This document shows, piece after piece, positions 21,708 to 29,451 of a stretch of 29,606 nucleotides of DNA (positions are counted from its first letter, which is position 1; the number at the start of each line of letters is the position of its first letter). The notes under the pieces were generated by a model. The model searched no databases, was not told the DNA's origin, and saw only the letters and a program-made list of their open reading frames with translations. This DNA is from F1-60-MAGs027 sp044344715 (GTDB taxonomy: Bacteria; Actinomycetota; Acidimicrobiia; Acidimicrobiales; Ilumatobacteraceae). Where the stretch lies: assembly GCA_044344715.1 (NCBI GenBank), contig JBIJCI010000019.1:1-29606 (forward strand), written 5' to 3'. Position numbers and translations under genes: made by a program.

Positions 21708-22357
21708 GCGCACTCGTCATCGACGTTCGGGTTGCGGTTCCGGGCTTCACGGTCGATGCCCGTTTCCAAGCGGACGAGGGCATCACGGTGCTGTCCGGCC
21801 CATCGGGTTCGGGAAAGAGCCTCACCCTCGCGGCGATAGCCGGGACGATTCGCCCGGCGTGGGGGAGGATCGAGTGTGACGATCGGATCTTGGCGGACGT
21901 GGACGGTGGCATCCATGTGCGGTCGCAGGATCGCGGGGTGGGGCTGGTGTACCAGCACGCCGCGCTGCTCGAACATCGGTCGCCGATCGACAACGTGGGG
22001 CTGGCGGTTCGGGGTGGTGATTCGACGTCCCGACGCGCGACGGCCGTCGCTCTCCTGCAGCGTGTCGGCGCGGGTGGGCTCGCACAGGCGCGAACCCGCG
22101 CTCTGAGTGGCGGGGAACGCCAGCGGGTGGCCCTGGCACGTGCACTGGCGGGCAATCCGCGGCTGTTGCTGTTGGACGAACCGTTCAGTTCACTCGATGC
22201 GCAGTCGCGCACGGATATGCGTCATTTGGTTCGAACGCTCGTGACCGAGCGACGTATCATCGCGCTCGTCGTCACCCACGATCGAGCGGACGTGGACGCC
22301 CTCGCCGATCGGATCGTTCGCTACGAACCCGGGCGGACCGTCTCGGCATCGGAATGA
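21704..22357 (+). CDS. modC: Molybdate-type ABC transporter ATP-binding protein, short form
   Basis: The 217-residue ATPase has Walker A GPSGSGKS (32-39), the ABC signature LSGGERQRVALARAL (from residue 134) and Walker B LLLLDEPFSSLD (D158, E159). The H-loop histidine is in VVTHDRADV. Typical ModC proteins are near 350 residues and carry a C-terminal molybdate-binding TOBE/MOP domain, which is missing here; the protein ends soon after the nucleotide-binding domain. Regulation by molybdate binding at ModC is therefore not expected. The last 86 nt are overlapped by the convergent DUF1295 gene. Confidence 0.88.
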   Translation: MSALVIDVRVAVPGFTVDARFQADEGITVLSGPSGSGKSLTLAAIAGTIRPAWGRIECDDRILADVDGGIHVRSQDRGVGLVYQHAALLEHRSPIDNVGLAVRGGDSTSRRATAVALLQRVGAGGLAQARTRALSGGERQRVALARALAGNPRLLLLDEPFSSLDAQSRTDMRHLVRTLVTERRIIALVVTHDRADVDALADRIVRYEPGRTVSASE

Positions 22358-23114
22358 ATCCGCTCGTTCGTGCCATGTACTCGGCATACCCGGGTTTCCG
22401 CTTGGCAAGCAGACGGTCGAGCATCGCCACGCCCGAAACCCGAACCAACAGGGTGGTCATCACGGCCGCTCCCAGGAAGGCCCATGGACCCGCGCCTTGC
22501 ACCGAACCGGTGATGGCCAGGCCCCACCACACGAGGCTGTCACCGAAGTAGTTGGGGTGCCGGGTGAGTGCCCAGAGTCCTTGGTCCATGATCTTGCCCT
22601 GGTTCGCCGGATTGCGCTTGAAGCGCGCCAACTGCGCATCGCCGACTGCCTCGAAGTACATGCCGACTGCCCACACCGCAACGCCGAGGAGTGCGACGAA
22701 TCCCGCTTCGGCGTCGGTCTCGCGTTGACCCAGCGTGACGGGAAGCGCGACGACGAACATGAGTGCACCTTGCAGTCCGAACACGGTGTAGAGGCTCACG
22801 ACCGGGAATCGTTCACCGTGCTTCCTGCGCATCGCCTGGTACCGGAAGTCCTCGCCCTTGCCGAGATTCCGTCGCGCCAGATACGCGCTGAGTCGCAGTC
22901 CCCACACGGTGACCATCGCGACGAGCAACCAGTTGCCCGAACCTGCAGCCCCGCTGACGAACCGCGCCGCCCATGCGGCCGCCACGAATCCGAGTCCCCA
23001 GACGATGTCGACGATCGAGGCGTCGCGGCGCAACAGCGATACCGACCAGGTCGCCAGCATCAAACAAGCGATCGTGGCGAATGCGGCGATGAGCACGGTT
23101 GAGGCGGCGGTCAC
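22272..23114 (-). CDS. DUF1295 / steroid 5-alpha-reductase-like membrane protein
   Basis: The 280-residue polytopic protein has about six or seven helices and the family C-terminal signature RHPNYFGDSLVWWG followed by KRKPGYAEYMARTSGFIPMPRR. The family is related to isoprenylcysteine methyltransferases and sterol/steroid reductases; the reaction here is unknown. The GTG start at 23114 is well supported by a TAACCT box exactly 6 nt upstream. The last 20 or so residues (RSERSDRRGRPRPLDRG) lie beyond the conserved domain and are encoded opposite the 3' end of modC. Confidence 0.87.
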   Translation of the reverse strand: MTAASTVLIAAFATIACLMLATWSVSLLRRDASIVDIVWGLGFVAAAWAARFVSGAAGSGNWLLVAMVTVWGLRLSAYLARRNLGKGEDFRYQAMRRKHGERFPVVSLYTVFGLQGALMFVVALPVTLGQRETDAEAGFVALLGVAVWAVGMYFEAVGDAQLARFKRNPANQGKIMDQGLWALTRHPNYFGDSLVWWGLAITGSVQGAGPWAFLGAAVMTTLLVRVSGVAMLDRLLAKRKPGYAEYMARTSGFIPMPRRSARVRSERSDRRGRPRPLDRG

Positions 23115-23120
23115 GTTCCG

Positions 23121-23126
23121 AGGTTA
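23121..23126 (-). promoter_or_regulatory. Candidate -10 box (TAACCT) for a leaderless DUF1295 mRNA
   Basis: Minus-strand TAACCT is 6 nt before the GTG at 23114, with no Shine-Dalgarno sequence in between. Confidence 0.45.
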
Positions 23127-23152
23127 GGTGCGACGCGGGGGGAGCTGCGTGG

Positions 23153-24826
23153 ATGACCGTCACCGCATCGCACGTTGTGGAGCAGCCAAAGTGCTGCGAG
23201 CCTTGGGCGGTGCTCCAGGTGAGGAATCTCAGTGTTGAGGTCGGGGCCCGACTCGTCGTGAACGATGCCAGCTTCACGGTCATGGCACGGGACAAGGTTG
23301 GTCTCGTCGGGCGTAACGGCGCGGGGAAGACCAGCCTGTTCAAGGTGCTCGGCGGAGCCGCCGAGCCCAAGGCGGGCACGATCAACCGCGGGGGAGCGTT
23401 CGGCTACCTGCCGCAGGATCCCCGGATTGCCGGCGCATTCGACGGTCGAACCGCGGTGTCGCACATCCTCTCGTCGAGGGGTATCGACGACGACGTTGTG
23501 CGGCTGGAGAAGCTGCGGATCGCGATGGAGGAGCGGCCCGATGAGAGGAACATCGACCGCTTCGCACGTGCACAGGAAGCCTTCGAGCTGAAGGGCGGTT
23601 ATGCGGCAAACAGCGAGGCTCGGGCCATCGCTGCCGGACTCGGACTCAAGGCCGACCGTCTCGATCTGCAACTCGGTGTTCTCTCCGGAGGCGAGCGACG
23701 TCGCGTCGAGCTGGCGCGCATCCTCTACGGAGGCAGTGAGACGCTGCTCCTCGACGAGCCGACGAATCACCTCGATATCGATGCAAAGACGTGGATGCTC
23801 GACTTTCTGCGCACCTACAAGGGGGCCCTCCTCGTCATCAGTCACGACCTTGAGCTGCTCGACGAGGCGATCACTCGCGTCCTGCACCTCGACCGCCCGG
23901 ACGAAGCCGACGTCGGAACCGTCATCGAGTATCGAGGCACCTATTCGCAGTACCTGCGGGCACGCGAGGCCGACGAGGCTCGGGCAGCGAAGATGGCGAC
24001 GCAGCAGGCCAAGGAGATCGACCGTCTTCAGCGGGTGGTCGACCGCTTCGGCGCCAAAGCGTCCAAGGCGGCAATGGCACGCAGCATCGAGAAGCGAATC
24101 GACCGTCTCGACGCCCAGCGCGTCCATGCACCCCGTGCGAAGCGCACGCTGGCGGTGAAGTTCCCCGGGGCGCCGAGCTGCGGCGAGACGGTGCTCACCG
24201 CCAGTGGTTTACGTAAGACCTACGGCGGACCGGACGTGTTCCACGACGTGAGCTTCGACCTCGGTCGTGGCGAGCGGCTCTTGGTGCTCGGACTCAACGG
24301 TGCGGGGAAGACGTCGCTACTGCGGATCCTCGCCGGAGAGTCCCGGGCGGACGACGGTTCGTTCGAGTTCGGTTACCAGGTCCAAGCCGGCTACTACGCG
24401 CAGGAGCACGACAATCTGGTGGCCGACCAGTCGCTCATCGACCACATGCGCGAGATGGCGCCGAGTCGTCTAGGTCTCACGGAGACGCAGTTGCGCGGCA
24501 TGCTCGGGTCGTTCGGTCTCTCCGGCGACAAGGTGTTCCAGGAATCGGCGACGCTCTCGGGTGGTGAGAAGACCAAGCTCGCGTTGGCGATGCTGATGGT
24601 CGGGCGGAACAACCTGCTCCTCCTCGACGAACCGACCAACAACCTCGATCCATCCAGTCGCGACGCCGTCGCGACCGCACTCGCCGAATGGAACGGCGCC
24701 ATCGTGCTCGTCAGCCACGACACCGACTTCGTGGCCCAACTCGCGCCGACGAAGGTGCTGGTCATGCCCGACGGGCAAGTCGACTACTTCAGCGAGTCGT
24801 GGCTCGACATCGTGAATCTCGCCTAG
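23153..24826 (+). CDS. ABC-F family ATPase
   Basis: ABC-F proteins have two fused nucleotide-binding domains and no membrane part; many act on ribosomes as translation factors or in antibiotic resistance. Domain 1 has GRNGAGKT (53-60), LSGGERRRVELARIL and LLLDEPTNHLD. A charged linker (YSQYLRAREADEARAAKMATQQAKE...) follows. Domain 2 has GLNGAGKT (380-387), LSGGEKTKLALAML and LLLDEPTNNLD. ATG 23153 is chosen because GGGGGGAG precedes it at good spacing. GTG 23210 would give the family's usual immediate start (VLQVRNLSVEV) and a 538-residue protein, so the first 19 residues are doubtful. The subfamily cannot be fixed here. Confidence 0.9.
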   Translation: MTVTASHVVEQPKCCEPWAVLQVRNLSVEVGARLVVNDASFTVMARDKVGLVGRNGAGKTSLFKVLGGAAEPKAGTINRGGAFGYLPQDPRIAGAFDGRTAVSHILSSRGIDDDVVRLEKLRIAMEERPDERNIDRFARAQEAFELKGGYAANSEARAIAAGLGLKADRLDLQLGVLSGGERRRVELARILYGGSETLLLDEPTNHLDIDAKTWMLDFLRTYKGALLVISHDLELLDEAITRVLHLDRPDEADVGTVIEYRGTYSQYLRAREADEARAAKMATQQAKEIDRLQRVVDRFGAKASKAAMARSIEKRIDRLDAQRVHAPRAKRTLAVKFPGAPSCGETVLTASGLRKTYGGPDVFHDVSFDLGRGERLLVLGLNGAGKTSLLRILAGESRADDGSFEFGYQVQAGYYAQEHDNLVADQSLIDHMREMAPSRLGLTETQLRGMLGSFGLSGDKVFQESATLSGGEKTKLALAMLMVGRNNLLLLDEPTNNLDPSSRDAVATALAEWNGAIVLVSHDTDFVAQLAPTKVLVMPDGQVDYFSESWLDIVNLA

Positions 24827-24835
24827 CGGGGCTCC

Positions 24836-24841
24836 TAGTGT
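24836..24841 (+). promoter_or_regulatory. Candidate -10 box (TAGTGT) for a leaderless PLP-decarboxylase operon
   Basis: TAGTGT lies 7 nt upstream of ATG 24849 in the 22-nt gap after the ABC-F gene. There is no Shine-Dalgarno sequence. Confidence 0.45.
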
Positions 24842-24848
24842 TTGCGGG

Positions 24849-26288
24849 ATGACGAAGTCGCCGTCCCCTTATCCGGACGAGTCCGACGGCTACTGGATGC
24901 ACTACCACGACGAGAACAGCCAGAAGCTCGCCGATGCGATCATCAAGTACGCAGTCGACCGTGTGCGCATGGACCCGCCACCGCTCGACGCTCCGAAACC
25001 TCTCAGCGTGCTGAACAATGAGGTGGGGCAAACCATCACTGCCGATGGTCTCGGCGCCATGAAGGTGCTCGAGATCTTCACCGAGCAACTGGCCCCATCG
25101 TGCATCAGCGTCGACCACCCGCTCTTCCTGTCGTTCGTTCCGGGTGCGCCGACCGAATCGTCGGTGCTCTTCGACCTGGTCGTGGCAGCGTCGAACATCT
25201 ACGGCGGTTCCTGGCTGGAGGGTGCCGGAGCGGTCTTCGCGGAGAACCAGGCGCTGCAATGGCTCATCGATCTCGCTGAACTTCCCGCAACTGCCGGCGG
25301 AGTCTTCGTGGCCGGCGGGACGGCGGGCAACCTCTCGGCGCTCATTGCCGCACGCTGGTCCTGGCGACGAAAGGGACACGAGTCGAGATCGCGCGAACGT
25401 CCGATCGTCATCGCTTCGGGTGGTGCGCATTCATCGGTGGGGCTCGCAGTTCACGCGATGGACGCCGACCTCGTCACGGTCGTCGTGGATGACGCGGGTC
25501 GGCTCACCGCCGAGGCCGTGCGGTCCGTGTATGCGGGACTCGGAGAATCCGACCGCCAACGTGTGGCGGCAGTCGTCGCAACGTCGGGTACCACCAACAT
25601 CGGCGCTATCGACGACCTCGACGGCATCGGGGACTTCGCCAGGGAGCACGGAATCTGGTACCACGTCGACGGGGCGTACGGTGCCGCGGCGCTCTGCGCC
25701 AAGAGCGTGCGTCACCTGTTCGCCGGAATCGAGAAGGTGGACAGCTTCATCGTCGATCCGCACAAGTGGTTGTTCGGTCCGTACGACTGTTGTGCGCTCG
25801 TCTACCGTGACGTCCGAGTGGCCAGGGCCGCCCATACTCAGAAGGCGGAGTACCTCGACGTCCTGATCCAGAACGACGCCGCGCACCTCGACGAGGCGTA
25901 CAACCCGGCCGACCTTGCCCACCACCTCACGCGACGCGTTCGGGGGCTGCCGTTCTGGTTCAGCCTCGCCACCCACGGCACCGAGGCATACGAGGAAGCG
26001 ATGGAGATCACCCTCCAGGTCACCCGTGATGCAGTCGAGATGGTCCGTGCATCCGCGCACCTCGAACTCGTCGTCGAGCCCTCGCTCTCGATCATCGTCA
26101 TTCGCCGGAAGGGGTGGAACCCGGACGACTACGCTCGTTGGAGCGATCGAATGCTCCGCGCCGGGATTGCCTTCGTCGTTCCAACCACCCACAAGGGAGA
26201 GACGGTGCTGCGTATGTGCCTCGTCAACCCTCGCACCGATCCGTCGCAGATGCAGATGCTCTTCGACTCGATGCTCGGAGGCTCCTGA
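24849..26288 (+). CDS. PLP-dependent group II amino-acid decarboxylase
   Basis: This family removes the alpha-carboxylate of aromatic amino acids, glutamate, histidine or related substrates. The 479-residue protein has the PLP lysine in DPHKWLFGPYD (K306), the cofactor-contacting aspartate in YHVDGAYGAA, and the family segments FVAGGTAGNLSAL and VATSGTTNIGAIDD. Length and layout match aromatic-L-amino-acid or related decarboxylases. The substrate cannot be assigned; some members are lyases or amine oxidases instead. ATG 24849 is supported by the TAGTGT box. The stop shares bases with the next start (TGATG), so it is cotranslated with an FMN-dependent hydroxy-acid enzyme. Confidence 0.88.
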   Translation: MTKSPSPYPDESDGYWMHYHDENSQKLADAIIKYAVDRVRMDPPPLDAPKPLSVLNNEVGQTITADGLGAMKVLEIFTEQLAPSCISVDHPLFLSFVPGAPTESSVLFDLVVAASNIYGGSWLEGAGAVFAENQALQWLIDLAELPATAGGVFVAGGTAGNLSALIAARWSWRRKGHESRSRERPIVIASGGAHSSVGLAVHAMDADLVTVVVDDAGRLTAEAVRSVYAGLGESDRQRVAAVVATSGTTNIGAIDDLDGIGDFAREHGIWYHVDGAYGAAALCAKSVRHLFAGIEKVDSFIVDPHKWLFGPYDCCALVYRDVRVARAAHTQKAEYLDVLIQNDAAHLDEAYNPADLAHHLTRRVRGLPFWFSLATHGTEAYEEAMEITLQVTRDAVEMVRASAHLELVVEPSLSIIVIRRKGWNPDDYARWSDRMLRAGIAFVVPTTHKGETVLRMCLVNPRTDPSQMQMLFDSMLGGS

Positions 26289-27526
26289 TGTTGAAGAGCT
26301 TCCGTTCGGTCGTCTCATTCCGCAAGTTCGAGTTCAATGGCCGCCGTCGGCGCCTAGCCACATGCGCGAACGTCTCCGACCTGCGGCGGCTCGCAAAGCG
26401 GGCCCTGCCCGGCGGCGTGTTCGACTATTTCGACGGGGCGGCCGAGGCCGAAGTGTCGATGGCCGGCAATTCGGCGGCGTTCGACGGGGTGCATCTCGAG
26501 CCGCGTGTGCTGTCCGACGTTTCGAGCATCGACACGTCATCGTCCGTCATGGGTCAGGTCCTTCCGTCGGCATTCGCGTTCTCACCGACCGGATTCACGC
26601 GGATTGCGACGTCGGCGGGCGAACTCGCCGTGGCTCGCGTGGCGGCGCGGTTCGGAGTTCCCTACACGCTGTCAACGCTCGGCACACGAAGCATCGAGGA
26701 AGTTGCCGGCGTTTCGAACGGGCCCCTCTGGTACCAGCTGTACGTCTGGAAGGACCGCGGCCTGTCGCGCGAATTGGTCCAACGGGCCAAGGCTGCCGGG
26801 TACAAGGCGATCATGGTCACCGTCGATACCGCGGTGTTCGGTAGGCGTGAGCGCGACGTACGGCGCGGATTCACCCTGCCACCCAAGATCGGGTTCGACA
26901 CGATCCTCGACGGCATCCGGCATCCGGGATGGACGCTTGATTTTCTCACGCACGATCCGATCACGTTCTCTGCGGTCTCGGGACGGAGCGATGTCGATGG
27001 TTCGACGGCCATCACGCTCTCCGATTACGTGAACAGCCAGTTCGATCCGTCGCTCTCGTGGCGGGATCTCGACTGGGTTCGCAGTGAGTCGGGTCTGCCG
27101 ATCATGCTGAAAGGGATCCAGTCGGTGGGTGACGCTGTGCGTGCCGCCTCCGAGGGTGTCGACGCGATCGCCCTTTCCAATCACGGTGGGCGTCAGCTCG
27201 ACGGTTCACCGGCTCCCGTCGTTCTCCTGCCCGCGGTCATGGATGCGGTGGGCGACGGCGTCGAAGTGCTGGTCGACGGCGGTGTTCGCCGCGGTTCCGA
27301 CGTGGTGAAGGCGTGTGCCCTCGGTGCCCGTGGCGTGATGTTCGGTCGACCGTACTTGTACGGCCTCGGTGCCGCCGGGGAAGCGGGTGTCGAATGGGTG
27401 ATCGACTACTTCAATGCCGGTGTCCGGCGAACCATGGCACTGATTGGCGCAACGAGCCTCGCAGAGTTGCGGGGCCGAGCCACTACTTCTTGGCGCGACC
27501 CGTGGTCTTCGGCTCGACCTTCTTGA
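26288..27526 (+). CDS. FMN-dependent alpha-hydroxy-acid dehydrogenase/oxidase (L-lactate dehydrogenase family)
   Basis: The family oxidises L-2-hydroxy acids such as lactate, glycolate or mandelate to 2-oxo acids using FMN. The 412-residue protein has the active-site motif SNHGGRQLDG (H299), LWYQLYVWKDR, and the phosphate-binding VDGGVRRGSDVVKACALGARGVMFGRP. A basic N-terminal segment (SFRKFEFNGRRRR) precedes the TIM barrel, which begins near GVFDYFDGAAEAE. It starts in TGATG overlap with the decarboxylase gene. The C-terminal tail (RATTSWRDPWSSARPS) extends past the usual end and is encoded opposite the L31 gene. Electron acceptor and substrate are unknown. Confidence 0.9.
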   Translation: MLKSFRSVVSFRKFEFNGRRRRLATCANVSDLRRLAKRALPGGVFDYFDGAAEAEVSMAGNSAAFDGVHLEPRVLSDVSSIDTSSSVMGQVLPSAFAFSPTGFTRIATSAGELAVARVAARFGVPYTLSTLGTRSIEEVAGVSNGPLWYQLYVWKDRGLSRELVQRAKAAGYKAIMVTVDTAVFGRRERDVRRGFTLPPKIGFDTILDGIRHPGWTLDFLTHDPITFSAVSGRSDVDGSTAITLSDYVNSQFDPSLSWRDLDWVRSESGLPIMLKGIQSVGDAVRAASEGVDAIALSNHGGRQLDGSPAPVVLLPAVMDAVGDGVEVLVDGGVRRGSDVVKACALGARGVMFGRPYLYGLGAAGEAGVEWVIDYFNAGVRRTMALIGATSLAELRGRATTSWRDPWSSARPS

Positions 27527-27785
27527 CCGCCTTCTTGCGGGTGCCGTAGCGCTTGTTGAAGCGCTCGACGCGACCGGCGGAGTCGATGATCTTCATCTGA
27601 CCGGTGTAGAAGGGGTGGCTCGCATTGGAGATGTCGAGCTGTACGAGCGGGTAGGTGTTGCCATCGGTCCACTCGATGGTCTTGGAGGCATCGGTCCTCA
27701 CCGTGGAGCGGGTGAGGAAGCGGTAATTGGCACCGGAGTCCTCGAACACGACGAACTGATAGTTGGGGTGGATGTCCTTCTTCAT
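27483..27785 (-). CDS. rpmE2: 50S ribosomal protein L31 type B (zinc-free paralog)
   Basis: The 100-residue protein starts MKKDIHPNYQFVVFEDSGANY and contains NASHPFYTG and RVERFNKRYG, the type B signature. The CxxC zinc ligands of type A L31 are absent. A Lys-rich tail (KKAVKKVEPKTTGRAKK) follows. ATG 27785 has a TACGCT box 9 nt upstream. Its last 44 nt overlap the hydroxy-acid dehydrogenase gene. It diverges from rpmB across 49 bp; such zinc-free paralogs often help cells save zinc. Confidence 0.94.
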   Translation of the reverse strand: MKKDIHPNYQFVVFEDSGANYRFLTRSTVRTDASKTIEWTDGNTYPLVQLDISNASHPFYTGQMKIIDSAGRVERFNKRYGTRKKAVKKVEPKTTGRAKK

Positions 27786-27794
27786 GGCTCGCCC

Positions 27795-27800
27795 AGCGTA
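27795..27800 (-). promoter_or_regulatory. Candidate -10 box (TACGCT) for rpmE2
   Basis: Minus-strand TACGCT, 9 nt before the L31 ATG. The 49-bp divergent region shows no AT-rich Zur-type palindrome. Confidence 0.35.
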
Positions 27801-27822
27801 GCGGCGGAAGGGCGCCACCCCA

Positions 27823-27828
27823 TAGACT
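27823..27828 (+). promoter_or_regulatory. Candidate -10 box (TAGACT) for a leaderless rpmB-rpmG mRNA
   Basis: TAGACT lies 6 nt before ATG 27835, the same spacing as several other genes here. Confidence 0.45.
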
Positions 27829-27834
27829 GTCGGG

Positions 27835-28071
27835 ATGCCCAATCGTTGTGATGTGCTCGACAAGAAGCCGTCGCGCGGCCATTCCGTGTCGCACTCGAAC
27901 ATCAAGTCAAAGCGCTCCTGGCGTGTCAACACCCACAAGCGCCGCTTCTGGTTGCCCTCGGAGAAGCGCTGGGTCACCCTGTTCGTGTCGGCCAAGGGGA
28001 TTCGCACCATCGATAAGCGGGGCATCGAGTCGGTCGTGGCCGAGATGCGTCGCAACGGCAAGAAGGTTTGA
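27835..28071 (+). CDS. rpmB: 50S ribosomal protein L28 (no zinc ribbon)
   Basis: A 78-residue L28. It begins MPNRCDVLDKKPSRGHSVSHSN and includes HKRRFWLPSEKRWVTLFVSAKGIRTIDKRGI, close in pattern to the proteobacterial form. Only one cysteine is present, so the four-cysteine zinc site of C+ L28 paralogs is absent. ATG 27835 is supported by the TAGACT box. The gene for L33 follows after 13 nt. Confidence 0.96.
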   Translation: MPNRCDVLDKKPSRGHSVSHSNIKSKRSWRVNTHKRRFWLPSEKRWVTLFVSAKGIRTIDKRGIESVVAEMRRNGKKV

Positions 28072-28084
28072 GAGGTAACCAGTC

Positions 28085-28255
28085 ATGGCAGCAAAGAGCA
28101 AGGACCGTCGACCGATCATCAAGCTTCGTTCCACCGCCGACACGGGGTACACCTACGTGACGCGCAAGAACAAGATCAACTCGCGCGAGCGCCTCGAGCT
28201 GAAGAAGTACGACCCCATCGCGCGCAAGCACGTCATCTTCAAAGAAGAGCGCTGA
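28085..28255 (+). CDS. rpmG: 50S ribosomal protein L33 (no zinc ribbon)
   Basis: A short gene encoding 56 residues: MAAKSKDRRPIIKLRSTADT, then GYTYVTRKNKINSRERLELKK and a C-terminus ending KHVIFKEER. The pattern is that of L33, and no cysteines are present, so it is the zinc-free form. A GAGAGG-type ribosome binding site lies just upstream near 28070, and the gene is in the same unit as rpmB. A GC-rich hairpin follows the stop. Confidence 0.95.
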   Translation: MAAKSKDRRPIIKLRSTADTGYTYVTRKNKINSRERLELKKYDPIARKHVIFKEER

Positions 28256-28260
28256 ATTTC

Positions 28261-28277
28261 CGGCGCCTTGAGCGCCG
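28261..28277. terminator. Possible bidirectional terminator hairpin after rpmG
   Basis: CGGCGC (28261-28266) pairs perfectly with GCGCCG (28272-28277) around a CTTGA loop, in the 23-nt convergent gap between rpmG and the PLP enzyme gene. No strong T-run follows on either strand, so efficiency is uncertain. Confidence 0.45.
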
Positions 28278-28278
28278 C

Positions 28279-29445
28279 TCAGCCGAGTGCTGCGAGGAAG
28301 TCGTCACGCAGATCGACGATTGATTCGAGACCGACGGAGATCCGAACCAAGCCATCGGTGATGCCGGTGGCTTGCTTTACGGTCGGGTCGACGGACAGGT
28401 GCGTGCTGGTTGCCGAGTGCGAGATCAGCGTGTCGGGACCGCCGAGCGTGACGGCACTGCGTACCAGTTGCAGTCGGGAAAGCAGCCGTCGCGCCGGCTC
28501 GATTCCACCGCAGAGCTCGACCGACATCACCGATCCGAACAAGCGCATCTGTCGCTTGGCGAGCTCGTGCTGCGGATGGGAAGCAAGTCCGGGGTAGTTG
28601 ACCCGCTTTACGGCCGGGTGGGTTTCGAGGAACTCGGCGAGAGCCTGCGCGGTCTCGCACTGTTGACGTAGTCGAACACCGAGCGTGCGTACGCCACGTA
28701 GACCGTTCAGGGCATCGAACGGGGATGCGGTGGCGCCGTGAAGCACGGCGTATCCCCAGATCGTGTCGATGATCTCCTTCTCCGCTGCAATCACACCCAG
28801 CGTTGCGTCGTTGTGTCCGGCGATTCCTTTCGTGGCGGAGTGCAGGGTGATCGAAACGCCGTGTCTGCAGGGGTTCTGGCCGAGTGGTGTGGCCAGGGTG
28901 GAGTCGACGAGCGTGAGCGGTCCCTTGATCGATCCCAGAGCGTCGAGATCGACAACGTCGAGGTGCGGATTGGTCGGTGTCTCCGCCATGACGAGCATCG
29001 TTCGTCCGGGCTGTACGGCGGCGGCGAACTCCGAGGCCTCACGCCCGTCCACGTAGGTGACGTCGATACCCATCCGCTTGCACGGTCCGTCGAGCAACCC
29101 CAAGGTGCCGGCATACATGTTCCGCTGGGCGACGATGTGATCACCACTGGAACACAGTGCGAACACGGTCGCAGAGATCGCACCCATGCCCGACGCGAAT
29201 GCGAGTGCCGACTCGGTGCCCTCGAGTTCTGCGATGGCTCGTTCGAATGCTTCGGTCGTGGGATTCGCATACCTGGAATAAAAGCCGGTCTTGTGGACAC
29301 CCTTGGCACCGCTATGCGTACCGTCGAGGTCCGAGGTGTCCCACGTGGTGGCGGCCCACAGGGGCGGTGTGAGTGCGGAGGAACCGTCCCGACCGGCGGT
29401 CACCGCGGTGGTTTCCGGTTGGGGTTGGGTCGGCTGCGTCGGCAC
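28279..29445 (-). CDS. Cys/Met-metabolism PLP-dependent enzyme (cystathionine gamma-synthase / O-acylhomoserine sulfhydrylase / gamma-lyase family)
   Basis: The family performs gamma-replacement or elimination on sulfur amino acids or O-acylhomoserine. The 388-residue protein has the tetramer active-site segment YSRYANPT (57-64), AFASGMGAI near 82-90, AETPTNPHLDVVDL near 154-166, and the PLP lysine in LHSATKGIAGH (K206). It has SVGLE near the C-terminus. GTG 29445 is chosen because TAGCGT lies exactly 6 nt upstream. With metX in the same window it could use O-acetylhomoserine, but methionine gamma-lyase and cystathionine enzymes share these motifs. Confidence 0.9.
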   Translation of the reverse strand: MPTQPTQPQPETTAVTAGRDGSSALTPPLWAATTWDTSDLDGTHSGAKGVHKTGFYSRYANPTTEAFERAIAELEGTESALAFASGMGAISATVFALCSSGDHIVAQRNMYAGTLGLLDGPCKRMGIDVTYVDGREASEFAAAVQPGRTMLVMAETPTNPHLDVVDLDALGSIKGPLTLVDSTLATPLGQNPCRHGVSITLHSATKGIAGHNDATLGVIAAEKEIIDTIWGYAVLHGATASPFDALNGLRGVRTLGVRLRQQCETAQALAEFLETHPAVKRVNYPGLASHPQHELAKRQMRLFGSVMSVELCGGIEPARRLLSRLQLVRSAVTLGGPDTLISHSATSTHLSVDPTVKQATGITDGLVRISVGLESIVDLRDDFLAALG

Positions 29446-29451
29446 GGCGCC

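Noticed and set aside
27786..27834. Zur box between rpmE2 and rpmB
   Set aside because: No AT-rich inverted repeat of the actinobacterial Zur type is present in this GC-rich gap.
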